Below are positions 56,976-64,000 of a DNA stretch of 64,000 nucleotides, piece after piece (positions within the stretch are counted from its first letter, which is position 1; the number at the start of each line of letters is the position of its first letter). Made by a program: the position numbers and the translations under genes. The notes beneath the pieces are model-generated. The model was given only the letters and a program-made list of their open reading frames with translations. It ran no database searches and was not told the DNA's origin. The stretch is from Xenorhabdus hominickii (GTDB lineage Bacteria > Pseudomonadota > Gammaproteobacteria > Enterobacterales > Enterobacteriaceae), in assembly GCF_002632725.1 (NCBI RefSeq), contig NZ_NJAI01000001.1:479953-543952 (forward strand), written 5' to 3'.

Positions 56976-57977
56976 TTAGTCATTCGTATGACGGAGCTGC
57001 TTAGATGGCTCTTTCATATAGCGGAAGAAATCGCTATCTGGGCTGAGTACCATGATGTTTCCGTCATTCTTGAAGCTATTTTCGTAAGCACGCAGGCTAC
57101 GAATAAATGCGTAGAATTCAGGATCTTTGCTAAATGAATCAGCAAATAACTTAGTTGCTTCCGCATCACCTTCACCACGTAAAATCAATGCCTGGCTATA
57201 TGCTCTGGCCTTAATTTCTGTCGCTTTCTTATCAGCGGTTGCACGGACTTTCTCAGCTTCTTCCAAACCTTGTGAACGATGACGACGCGCTACTGCTTCA
57301 CGCTCTGCACGCATACGCTGATAAATTGCCCCTGAAACTTCATCCGGCAAGTTAATTTGCTTAATACGAACGTCCACAACTTCAATCCCCAATGCCGCCA
57401 TACTATTCGGATTCAGGGCAGGTTGTTTACCTTTCGTTTCCTTCTCCACGCGGGCCGCTGCTGAAGCAATATCATTGTCTGCACTTGAGCTATCTTCATT
57501 CGTTCCCAAGTTCAGCGCATTACGAACATCCGTTGTCAAACGACCACGGGAATCTGTCACGATACCACGCACATCCAGACGACCAATTTCAGAACGCAGA
57601 CGGTCACTGAATTTACGTTTCAACAGAAGCTCAGCCTGAGAGATTTCCCCATTACCCGTTGCCAGATAATAGCTGCTGAAATCTTTGATACGCCATTTCA
57701 GGTAGGAGTCAACAATCAGGTCTTTATTTTCACTGGTCAGGAAGCGGTCAGCCTTGATATCCATAGTCTGGATACGGGCATCAAGCGTTTTAACAGTTTC
57801 AATAAAAGGAATTTTGAAATGCGGGCCCGGCTGATAAACCAAAGGCTTATTTTCAGAATCACGCACAACCTTACCAAAACGCAGCATAATGCCACGCTGA
57901 CCTTCATACACGATAAATATCGACGAATACAGCACAACCAATATGGCGGCAATAACAAAGACGAACGACTTACGCAT
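56976..57977 (-). CDS. hflC: HflC, membrane modulator of FtsH
   Basis: A 333-residue SPFH/band-7 protein. One N-terminal membrane helix (about 5-24) is followed by the periplasmic SPFH domain (VYEGQRGIMLRFGKV) and a coiled coil (about 215-290, EREAVARRHRSQGLEEAEKV). With HflK it forms a large cage around FtsH hexamers. It starts 2 bases after the hflK stop. Confidence 0.96.
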   Translation of the reverse strand: MRKSFVFVIAAILVVLYSSIFIVYEGQRGIMLRFGKVVRDSENKPLVYQPGPHFKIPFIETVKTLDARIQTMDIKADRFLTSENKDLIVDSYLKWRIKDFSSYYLATGNGEISQAELLLKRKFSDRLRSEIGRLDVRGIVTDSRGRLTTDVRNALNLGTNEDSSSADNDIASAAARVEKETKGKQPALNPNSMAALGIEVVDVRIKQINLPDEVSGAIYQRMRAEREAVARRHRSQGLEEAEKVRATADKKATEIKARAYSQALILRGEGDAEATKLFADSFSKDPEFYAFIRSLRAYENSFKNDGNIMVLSPDSDFFRYMKEPSKQLRHTND

Positions 57978-57979
57978 GA

Positions 57980-59224
57980 TTATGGTCTCCCTTGTCTTTG
58001 CGTATCACCACGCAGGTTATTTGAATTGCCATAGCTAGAACTGTTGTCATCACTGGAATGGTTATAACTTGAGTTCCTTTGTGCCGATGTAGAATGTGTC
58101 ATGTTGTTCTGCTCTGGCGTAACTCTGGTATCCGGCTGAAGTTTTGGTGCTTCAGGTTGATTACGCAGAATTTGATCCAATGGCAGTACCAGCATGCTAT
58201 TGCTCTTTTCGTTTGCAATCACTTTGCGGGTATGACTCAAAACACGTTCCATCGCTTCAATATAAAGACGTTCACGAGTAATTTCAGGTGCTGCTTTATA
58301 CTCTGGCAGAATTTTGGCAAAACTTGCCACTTCACCCTGAGCATTCAATACCACACTCACTTTATAAGCTTTGGCGTCTTCAATAATGCGTTGAGCATTA
58401 CCACTGGCGATCGGAAGAACAGAGTTCGCATAAGCTTCTGCTTCACGAATGGTTTTTTGCTCTTCTTCGCGTGCGGCAATAACATCATCGAATGCGGCTT
58501 TCACCTCTTCAGGTGGACGCGCAGCTTGGAAGTTAACGTCCAGCAGAGTGATCCCCATGTTGTATGGACGAATAGTTTCTTCCAATACCTTTTGGGTGTC
58601 ATTACGTACGATAGTGCGATCCGCTGTCAGAATTTTTTCCATTGTGTACTTGCCAACCACTCCACGCACAGCACTGTCTGTTGCTTGACCCAGGCTATTG
58701 TCAGGAGTAGTGACATTGAAAAGGTAGGCAGCAGGGTCAGTGACACGATACTGAACGTTCATTTCGGCACGTACAACGTTTTCATCCGATGTCAACATGA
58801 CACCCGATGTCGCCAGCTCACGAACAGATTCGACGTTAACGGCACGTACACGATCGATAAATGTCAATTTCCAGTTCAAGCCAGGCTGAACAACGTGACT
58901 GAATTTACCCAAACGAGTAACTACACCACGTTCTGTTTCTTTAATCGTATAGAAACCACTAACAACCCAGACAACAACCGCAGCAGCGACGGCAAGACCA
59001 ATAAGACGTCCGCCAAATTTTGGGTTCTGTGCAGAACCATTTCCACCTTTGTTTCCACCGAAACCACCGAGTTTTTCACTCAGTTTTCGGAACAAATCGT
59101 CGAGATCAGTTGCTCCACGCTTTCGACCACCTTTATTGTTGCCGCCGGAGTTGCCGCCATTATTATCGCTGCTTCCCCACGGGTCGCGGTCCTGTCCGTT
59201 ATTACCGGGCTGATTCCACGCCAT
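57980..59224 (-). CDS. hflK: HflK, membrane modulator of FtsH
   Basis: A 414-residue SPFH protein. The cytoplasmic N-terminus (1-72) is glycine/asparagine-rich (SDNNGGNSGGNNKGG). One membrane helix covers about 73-93, then the SPFH domain (TIKETERGVVTRLGKF) and coiled coil. The C-terminal ~55 residues are a low-complexity Ser/Asn tail, so this end may vary. Partner of HflC; FtsH is also encoded in this window. Confidence 0.96.
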   Translation of the reverse strand: MAWNQPGNNGQDRDPWGSSDNNGGNSGGNNKGGRKRGATDLDDLFRKLSEKLGGFGGNKGGNGSAQNPKFGGRLIGLAVAAAVVVWVVSGFYTIKETERGVVTRLGKFSHVVQPGLNWKLTFIDRVRAVNVESVRELATSGVMLTSDENVVRAEMNVQYRVTDPAAYLFNVTTPDNSLGQATDSAVRGVVGKYTMEKILTADRTIVRNDTQKVLEETIRPYNMGITLLDVNFQAARPPEEVKAAFDDVIAAREEEQKTIREAEAYANSVLPIASGNAQRIIEDAKAYKVSVVLNAQGEVASFAKILPEYKAAPEITRERLYIEAMERVLSHTRKVIANEKSNSMLVLPLDQILRNQPEAPKLQPDTRVTPEQNNMTHSTSAQRNSSYNHSSDDNSSSYGNSNNLRGDTQRQGRP

Positions 59225-59546
59225 GTTTTAGCTCCACTTTTTAGTTTTTCACTGGTTTTTCAGAGGTGACTGCTCTCCACCCAGATGGGTGAGGCTTCCC
59301 ACTTCACAGGCCGTTGTCTGTCTATGACAGGTCTGACAGCAGCCTCTGTGGTCAGAAACGACACTCATTTCGTCGTTTTTGTAAGCAACCAATATTTGAG
59401 TGATGTTTTTGACAGTGCTAGTTCAGTCACTACAATTCTGGCACAGCCATTTCATCACTGCCATCCCATCCCCATTACTCCATGATTCTAGGTACCTTGA
59501 AATGACGTGCAAAATAATACCTTGTTTGTTGCCCTGCGCCAATCAA
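59225..59546. other. hflX-hflK spacer
   Basis: The 322 bases contain no gene I can support. Two small hairpins are visible: AAACGAC / GTCGTTT (59356-59362 / 59372-59378) and CTGTC-tat-GACAG near 59320-59335. It could hold an internal promoter or terminator for hflKC. Confidence 0.5.
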
Positions 59547-60827
59547 TCAGACAACATAGTCAGTTAAATTCGGTTCTTGTTTGCACAGGCGACGCCAATC
59601 CACCATTGGCATTCTGACTTCAACACCAACTTGGCCGTTTTCTTCCATCCATTCGCGTTCAATCGCCTGAAGCTGGTAGAACCGGCTACGCAGACGTCCC
59701 GCTTCGGGTGGAAGATGTAATTCATAGTGTGCGATTTCACCTGAAAGACGTTCAGTTAGCGCCTGAAATAACAGCGGAATACCTTCGCCAGTCTGTGCTG
59801 ACAACCAGACTCTAACCGGACGATTATCTTCATCACGATCGATGCGGGGAATAAAATCTTCCAACATATCGATTTTATTCATCACCAATAGAGAAGGGAT
59901 CTCATTGGATTCAATCTCTTCAAGAACACTGTCAACAGCGATAATATTTTCATCAAGACGGTTATCAGCTGCATCGACGACATGCAGTAATAATTTTGCC
60001 TGTCGAGTTTCCTGCAAGGTAGCTTTGAACGCAGCAACCAAATCATGGGGTAAATGACGAATAAAGCCTACGGTGTCCGCCAAGACAACAGCACCAACAT
60101 CATCCACATCTATTCTGCGCAATGTCGGATCGAGAGTGGCAAAAAGCTGATCGGCAGCATAGACTTCAGCTGAGGTTATTCGATTGAATAAACTTGATTT
60201 TCCTGCATTAGTATAACCAACCAGGGAAACGGTCGGAATATCGGCTTTATTGCGTGCCTGACGCCCCTGTTCGCGCTGTTTTTCAACTTTGCCAAGGCGC
60301 CCCAAAATCTGTTTGATTTTATCACGCAACATACGGCGGTCGCTTTCCAGCTGGGTTTCCCCGGGCCCACGCAAACCGATCCCCCCTTTTTGACGTTCGA
60401 GGTGAGTCCATCCCCGTACCAGACGGGTCGACAAATGACGCAACTGTGCCAATTCGACTTGAAGTTTGCCTTCGTGTGTTCTTGCCCGCTGGGCAAAAAT
60501 ATCCAGAATCACACCAGTGCGATCAACGACACGGCATTGGCACAAACGTTCCAGATTACGTTCTTGAGCAGGGCTGAGAGCATGGTTAAACAACACCACA
60601 TCCGCGCCGCTGTTTTTAACAGCGTCGGCGATTTCCTCTGCTTTGCCCTCTCCAACAAAATATTTCGGATGAGGTGCCTTTCGGCTTCCCGTTACAATCT
60701 GCACAGGAGAAACACTTGCGGAAGTCACCAATGATTCGAATTCATTGAGATTTTCCGTATCTTTTTCCTGTGAGAAGAAAACATGCACCAGAACGGCTAA
60801 CTCTCCGCCTTCATAACGATCAAACAA
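59547..60827 (-). CDS. hflX: Ribosome-rescue GTPase HflX
   Basis: A 426-residue GTPase that splits stalled 70S ribosomes. The HflX N-terminal domain has [14 protein letters not shown] and [20 protein letters not shown], followed by [17 protein letters not shown]. The G domain has [17 protein letters not shown] and NKIDM. The start is a TTG at 60827, 8 bases from AGAGG, matching MFDRY of E. coli. Located between hfq and hflK. Confidence 0.95.
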   Translation of the reverse strand: MFDRYEGGELAVLVHVFFSQEKDTENLNEFESLVTSASVSPVQIVTGSRKAPHPKYFVGEGKAEEIADAVKNSGADVVLFNHALSPAQERNLERLCQCRVVDRTGVILDIFAQRARTHEGKLQVELAQLRHLSTRLVRGWTHLERQKGGIGLRGPGETQLESDRRMLRDKIKQILGRLGKVEKQREQGRQARNKADIPTVSLVGYTNAGKSSLFNRITSAEVYAADQLFATLDPTLRRIDVDDVGAVVLADTVGFIRHLPHDLVAAFKATLQETRQAKLLLHVVDAADNRLDENIIAVDSVLEEIESNEIPSLLVMNKIDMLEDFIPRIDRDEDNRPVRVWLSAQTGEGIPLLFQALTERLSGEIAHYELHLPPEAGRLRSRFYQLQAIEREWMEENGQVGVEVRMPMVDWRRLCKQEPNLTDYVV

Positions 60828-60868
60828 TGGTGCAACCTCTCAGGCTGAGTAAAAATCCATAGGAAAAA

Positions 60869-60893
60869 CATAGGTAAAGTCTCCCTACCTATG
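60869..60893 (-). terminator. hfq: Terminator after hfq
   Basis: Arms CATAGGTA / TACCTATG with a 9-base loop; TTTTTCC follows on the transcribed strand. hflX begins 42 bases later, so read-through or a separate promoter is needed. Confidence 0.8.
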
Positions 60894-60923
60894 CTTTTAT
60901 TTACGTCAGGTGTGGCCACTGAT

Positions 60924-61226
60924 TTATTCAGCGCCATCACTTTCCTGTTGTGCTGCTGGGTTAGCGCCAGCATGATAATTTCCAACGCCAGTCGTCGCAT
61001 TCGGATTGCTACCGTGATGAGATACAGGACGGGAAGGCACAACAGTAGAGATGGCATGTTTATAAACCATCTGGCTGACCGTGTTTTTCAGTAAAATGAC
61101 AAATTGGTCAAAAGATTCAATCTGACCCTGTAATTTGATGCCGTTAACCAAATAAATAGAAACCGGGACCCTTTCGCGCCGTAAAGCGTTCAGGAATGGA
61201 TCTTGCAAAGATTGCCCCTTAGCCAT
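60924..61226 (-). CDS. hfq: RNA chaperone Hfq
   Basis: A 100-residue Sm-like hexameric protein that pairs small RNAs with mRNAs. The Sm core covers 1-66 ([41 protein letters not shown]). The C-terminal tail (67-100) is disordered, with polar residues and an acidic end SDGAE. It follows miaA as in E. coli. Confidence 0.97.
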   Translation of the reverse strand: MAKGQSLQDPFLNALRRERVPVSIYLVNGIKLQGQIESFDQFVILLKNTVSQMVYKHAISTVVPSRPVSHHGSNPNATTGVGNYHAGANPAAQQESDGAE

Positions 61227-61334
61227 TCTATATTTTCCTTATTTTGTTGTTTTTAACTAAGAACCTATTGGTTCGAAAAAGTAACTACTCAAAAAATGAC
61301 GCTTTGTACTAATCAATTGTACACAATCAACGAT

Positions 61335-62276
61335 TTATGTACTAATAGACTGCATGACTGTATTTAGTGCTTGTTTAGATTGGTCACTATCTAACCAAGT
61401 CACATTGTCCCAGCTCCTGAGCCATGTTATCTGACGCTTAGCCAACTGGCGCGTTGCACAGATACCACGATAAACCATCTCATCATGAGAAATTTCGCCA
61501 GAGAGATAAGACCACATTTGACGATAACCAACACAACGAATGGAAGGTAAATCTGTATGCAAATCGCTACGAGCATAAAGCGCTTTTACTTCATCTTCAA
61601 ACCCTGATTTGATCATTTGTTCAAAACGGGCCGCAATGCGCTGATGCAAGATTTCACGGCTTGTAGGTGCGATCGCAAATTGATGAACACGATAAGGCAA
61701 TATTTCTCCAGACGTTTCAGTCAATGTAGTTAGAGTTTTACCCGAAATTCGAAAAACTTCCAGTGCACGAGTAAGACGTTGAGGATCATTCGGATGAATC
61801 CTTACAGCAGCAACGGGATCAATCTCTTGTAATTGCTGATGTAATGTTTCCCACCCAAACTCCGCAGCCTCTTGCTCGATCTGCGCCCGAATTTCAGGAT
61901 TAGCTGAGGGCAAAGGTGATAGTCCTTCCAGCAACGCTTTGAAATATAGCATGGTTCCACCAACGAGTAGTGGAATTCTCCCCGCAGCAGTGATATCTGC
62001 CATCTCTTTCAAGGCATCACGGCGAAAATCAGCAGCAGAGTAAGTTTCAATAGGATCGAGAATATCGATCAAACGATGAGGTGCCTGTGTTTGCTCTGCT
62101 GCGGAAGGTTTTGCTGTCCCGATATCCATTCCACGATAAATCAATGCAGAATCAACACTGATTAATTCAACCGGAAGATTCTGGCGCAAAGCGATCGATA
62201 ACGCCGTTTTTCCTGAAGCCGTTGGCCCCATGATAAAAATGGCTGTCGGCAGATGTTGAGTTTTGCAATCACTCAT
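61335..62276 (-). CDS. miaA: tRNA dimethylallyltransferase MiaA
   Basis: A 313-residue enzyme that prenylates A37 of tRNAs reading U-starting codons. The P-loop GPTASGKT is at 17-24. [19 protein letters not shown] and RCVGYRQMW are family motifs. I chose the ATG at 62276, which gives [10 protein letters not shown]; it overlaps the mutL stop by 8 bases, so the two are translationally linked. Confidence 0.96.
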   Translation of the reverse strand: MSDCKTQHLPTAIFIMGPTASGKTALSIALRQNLPVELISVDSALIYRGMDIGTAKPSAAEQTQAPHRLIDILDPIETYSAADFRRDALKEMADITAAGRIPLLVGGTMLYFKALLEGLSPLPSANPEIRAQIEQEAAEFGWETLHQQLQEIDPVAAVRIHPNDPQRLTRALEVFRISGKTLTTLTETSGEILPYRVHQFAIAPTSREILHQRIAARFEQMIKSGFEDEVKALYARSDLHTDLPSIRCVGYRQMWSYLSGEISHDEMVYRGICATRQLAKRQITWLRSWDNVTWLDSDQSKQALNTVMQSIST

Positions 62277-64000
62277 GATTAAGACGTGCCACCACTGCTT
62301 GTAAATCAATTAACTGTAATAACCCTTCCGGCGGCGATTCCACCAGTTGAGGACAAAGACGCTCGACATCAGCCAAAAGCTGGACGGCTTGTGCGACGTT
62401 CCACGTTTCATGTTCGCTACCCACGTGACGGGAAAGCCAAATTGTCACCTGCTCAACCGAAGCCTTTGACTGTTCCCTAAGATAGCTCAACAGCTCCGGC
62501 AGGAGTTTCGGCAGGTTCTGTTGACGCAAGGGCAACGATACCGCATGAATAGTTACTTTTCCATGTGTGACTGTAGATTCAATGCCAAAAGTCTTTAATA
62601 GCTCACTATTCTGCTTCAAAGTGATCATTTCAACCTGATTGAGAGCCAGTTTCAGCGGGATCAATAATGGCTGAGATTTCAGCCCCTGTTCTCCCGGCGT
62701 TAATTGCGCCTGTTTCAGCCAGCGTTCAGCCACGGGCAGAGAAAGCAACCCAATTCCCAATAGGGATTCAGTCAAAGCATAGTAACCTGCATAGATGCTC
62801 AATACTTTTCCGAAGCTGTAACAACTTCCCAAATTGAGGCTGCCATTTTTTCCCTGTTTCGATTGCACAGATGTGACAGGAACAGGCGTTGGTCTGGTGA
62901 TCGACGAACTGGAAATGGGGAAGCTGGAAGATAAGGGCATTTTTTCCGGCTTTGGCATAGCCCTTTCCGGAAGTACCGATCTTTCAGGAGGTATTGTTTT
63001 TTCAGGAAATAGTGGCCGTTTTTCTTCCGGCGCGAACTGCATCAATTTTTGGTACAGCTCCCCCTGTTTTTTCTGGTAGCCTTCGCCATGATGCGATAGT
63101 TGATGAGGTTTCTGATAAGACGGCTGCGTTTCACGGACTGAATATTGGCTTTCTCCCTGTCCCTGTTTCTTACTATTCGCTACAGTGGATGGCTCTACAT
63201 TCTTACGGAGAAAATGGTTTTCGCCCGCAGATGGACGATTCTCCGGCACCCAGCTTGCCACTGGCTCCTGAGAACTCAGCCCCAATTCAGCACCTTCGCT
63301 ACGCTGTTTCAATACCGCAGCCACACCTTGATAAATAAAGTCATGCACTAAACGCGCCTGATGGAAACGCACTTCATGCTTGGCCGGATGTACATTGACA
63401 TCCACCTGATGCGGATCGACTCCCAGATACAAAACATACGCGGGTTGTTGTTCACCCTGAATCAAATCTTGATAGGCTTGGCGGATAGCATGATTAATCA
63501 ACCGATCCCGCATCATACGCCCATTAACATAACAATATTGGATATCACTCACTGCCGTCGCATTCATGGGGTCTACAACCCAACCTTTAATGGACAGGGA
63601 ATCATGCTGCCATGATAACGCCAAAGCCTGCTGCACAAACGCCGTGCCACAAATCGCGGCTAAACGCCGCTCATGTTGGGACTCTTCTTTAGCCGGACGA
63701 TACTGGCGTACTAATTTTCCGTTATGGTTCAGATTGATGGCAATATCCAACCGTGCTAATGCGATCCGACGCACCACTTCATCAATGTGGCTAAATTCCG
63801 TTTTTTCTGTTCTCAGGAATTTGCGGCGGGCTGGCGTGTTATAAAACAGATCTAACACTTCAACCGTCGTTCCTACAGGATGAGCTGCGGGTTTCACAGT
63901 GACTTCCATGTCACGGCCTTCTGCATAAGATTGCCATGCTTCAGTCTGATTTTCAGGGCGAGAAGTCAATGTCAGCCGCGAAACAGAACTGATACTGGCC
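62269..64000 (-). CDS. mutL: DNA mismatch repair protein MutL, lacking its N-terminal ~100 residues (5' end outside window)
   Basis: About 577 residues of MutL are visible. The frame is open to the right window edge and the sequence continues the E. coli alignment from the position after the GFRGEAL motif. The N-terminal GHKL ATPase motifs I-III are therefore out of view. Visible are [32 protein letters not shown] and [20 protein letters not shown] long proline/serine-rich linker (about 63180-62850) is followed by the C-terminal dimerisation domain. It has no metal-binding DQHA endonuclease motif, as in other enterobacteria. Overlaps miaA. Confidence 0.96.
   Translation of the reverse strand, partial: ASISSVSRLTLTSRPENQTEAWQSYAEGRDMEVTVKPAAHPVGTTVEVLDLFYNTPARRKFLRTEKTEFSHIDEVVRRIALARLDIAINLNHNGKLVRQYRPAKEESQHERRLAAICGTAFVQQALALSWQHDSLSIKGWVVDPMNATAVSDIQYCYVNGRMMRDRLINHAIRQAYQDLIQGEQQPAYVLYLGVDPHQVDVNVHPAKHEVRFHQARLVHDFIYQGVAAVLKQRSEGAELGLSSQEPVASWVPENRPSAGENHFLRKNVEPSTVANSKKQGQGESQYSVRETQPSYQKPHQLSHHGEGYQKKQGELYQKLMQFAPEEKRPLFPEKTIPPERSVLPERAMPKPEKMPLSSSFPISSSSITRPTPVPVTSVQSKQGKNGSLNLGSCYSFGKVLSIYAGYYALTESLLGIGLLSLPVAERWLKQAQLTPGEQGLKSQPLLIPLKLALNQVEMITLKQNSELLKTFGIESTVTHGKVTIHAVSLPLRQQNLPKLLPELLSYLREQSKASVEQVTIWLSRHVGSEHETWNVAQAVQLLADVERLCPQLVESPPEGLLQLIDLQAVVARLNHE

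Noticed and set aside
58079..59269. Plus-strand open frame of 396 codons opposite hflK
   Set aside because: It mirrors the hflK reading frame; the product is cysteine- and histidine-rich nonsense with no family signature.

Overview
This 64 kb window is chromosomal DNA of an enterobacterium. Gene order and protein sequence follow the Escherichia coli core closely: the deaD-nlpI-pnp-rpsO-truB-rbfA-infB-nusA-rimP cluster, ispB/rplU/rpmA/obgE, mdh/argR, tamA/tamB/ytfP, rpsF-priB-rpsR-rplI, and mutL-miaA-hfq-hflX-hflK-hflC-purA. The AT-rich spacers, a FimB/MrpI-type recombinase beside an invasin-like adhesin, and short palindromic intergenic repeats point to Morganellaceae, most likely Xenorhabdus or Photorhabdus. 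The genus is inferred from memory of protein similarity, not from a search.

Layout: 1-4220 is accessory. It holds the 5' part of a fimbrial-type tyrosine recombinase on the minus strand, a 0.9 kb very AT-rich spacer, and a divergent LysM/inverse-autotransporter adhesin of 1011 residues. 4429-7311 holds the pyruvate-sensing two-component pair btsS-btsR followed by a yjaA-like gene. 7448-20235 (minus strand) is the translation and RNA-metabolism cluster, read from tRNA-fMet through rimP-nusA-infB-rbfA-truB-rpsO-pnp-nlpI-(yrbN)-deaD, with tRNA-Leu(GAG) just upstream. 20308-25779 (minus) is secG, glmM, folP, ftsH, rlmE. Then come yhbY(+), greA(-), dacB(+), obgE-rpmA-rplU(-) and ispB(+).

31830-33087 is the most unusual locus. 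Two tandem small genes with a phage Mu repressor-type DNA-binding domain sit divergently to a Ner-like gene (sfsB/nlp), with a 63 bp nested palindrome between them. This copies the c/ner control architecture of a Mu-type phage but has no transposase, so it looks like a domesticated regulatory switch.

33200-49639 holds mdh/argR, mpl/fbp, ppa, ytfP-tamB-tamA/msrA, ytfL, ytfK, ytfJ, cysQ and fklB. 49831-51275 is the rpsF-priB-rpsR-rplI ribosomal operon. 51461-64000 is rlmB, rnr, nsrR, purA, hflC, hflK, hflX, hfq, miaA and the 3' part of mutL, which runs off the window.

Most genes are conserved housekeeping genes, and their calls rest on full-length similarity to E. coli proteins that I recall, together with visible motifs. 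I ran no database search. Novelty is concentrated in the first 4 kb, the Mu-like switch, the NsrR cysteine spacing and several intergenic repeat structures.
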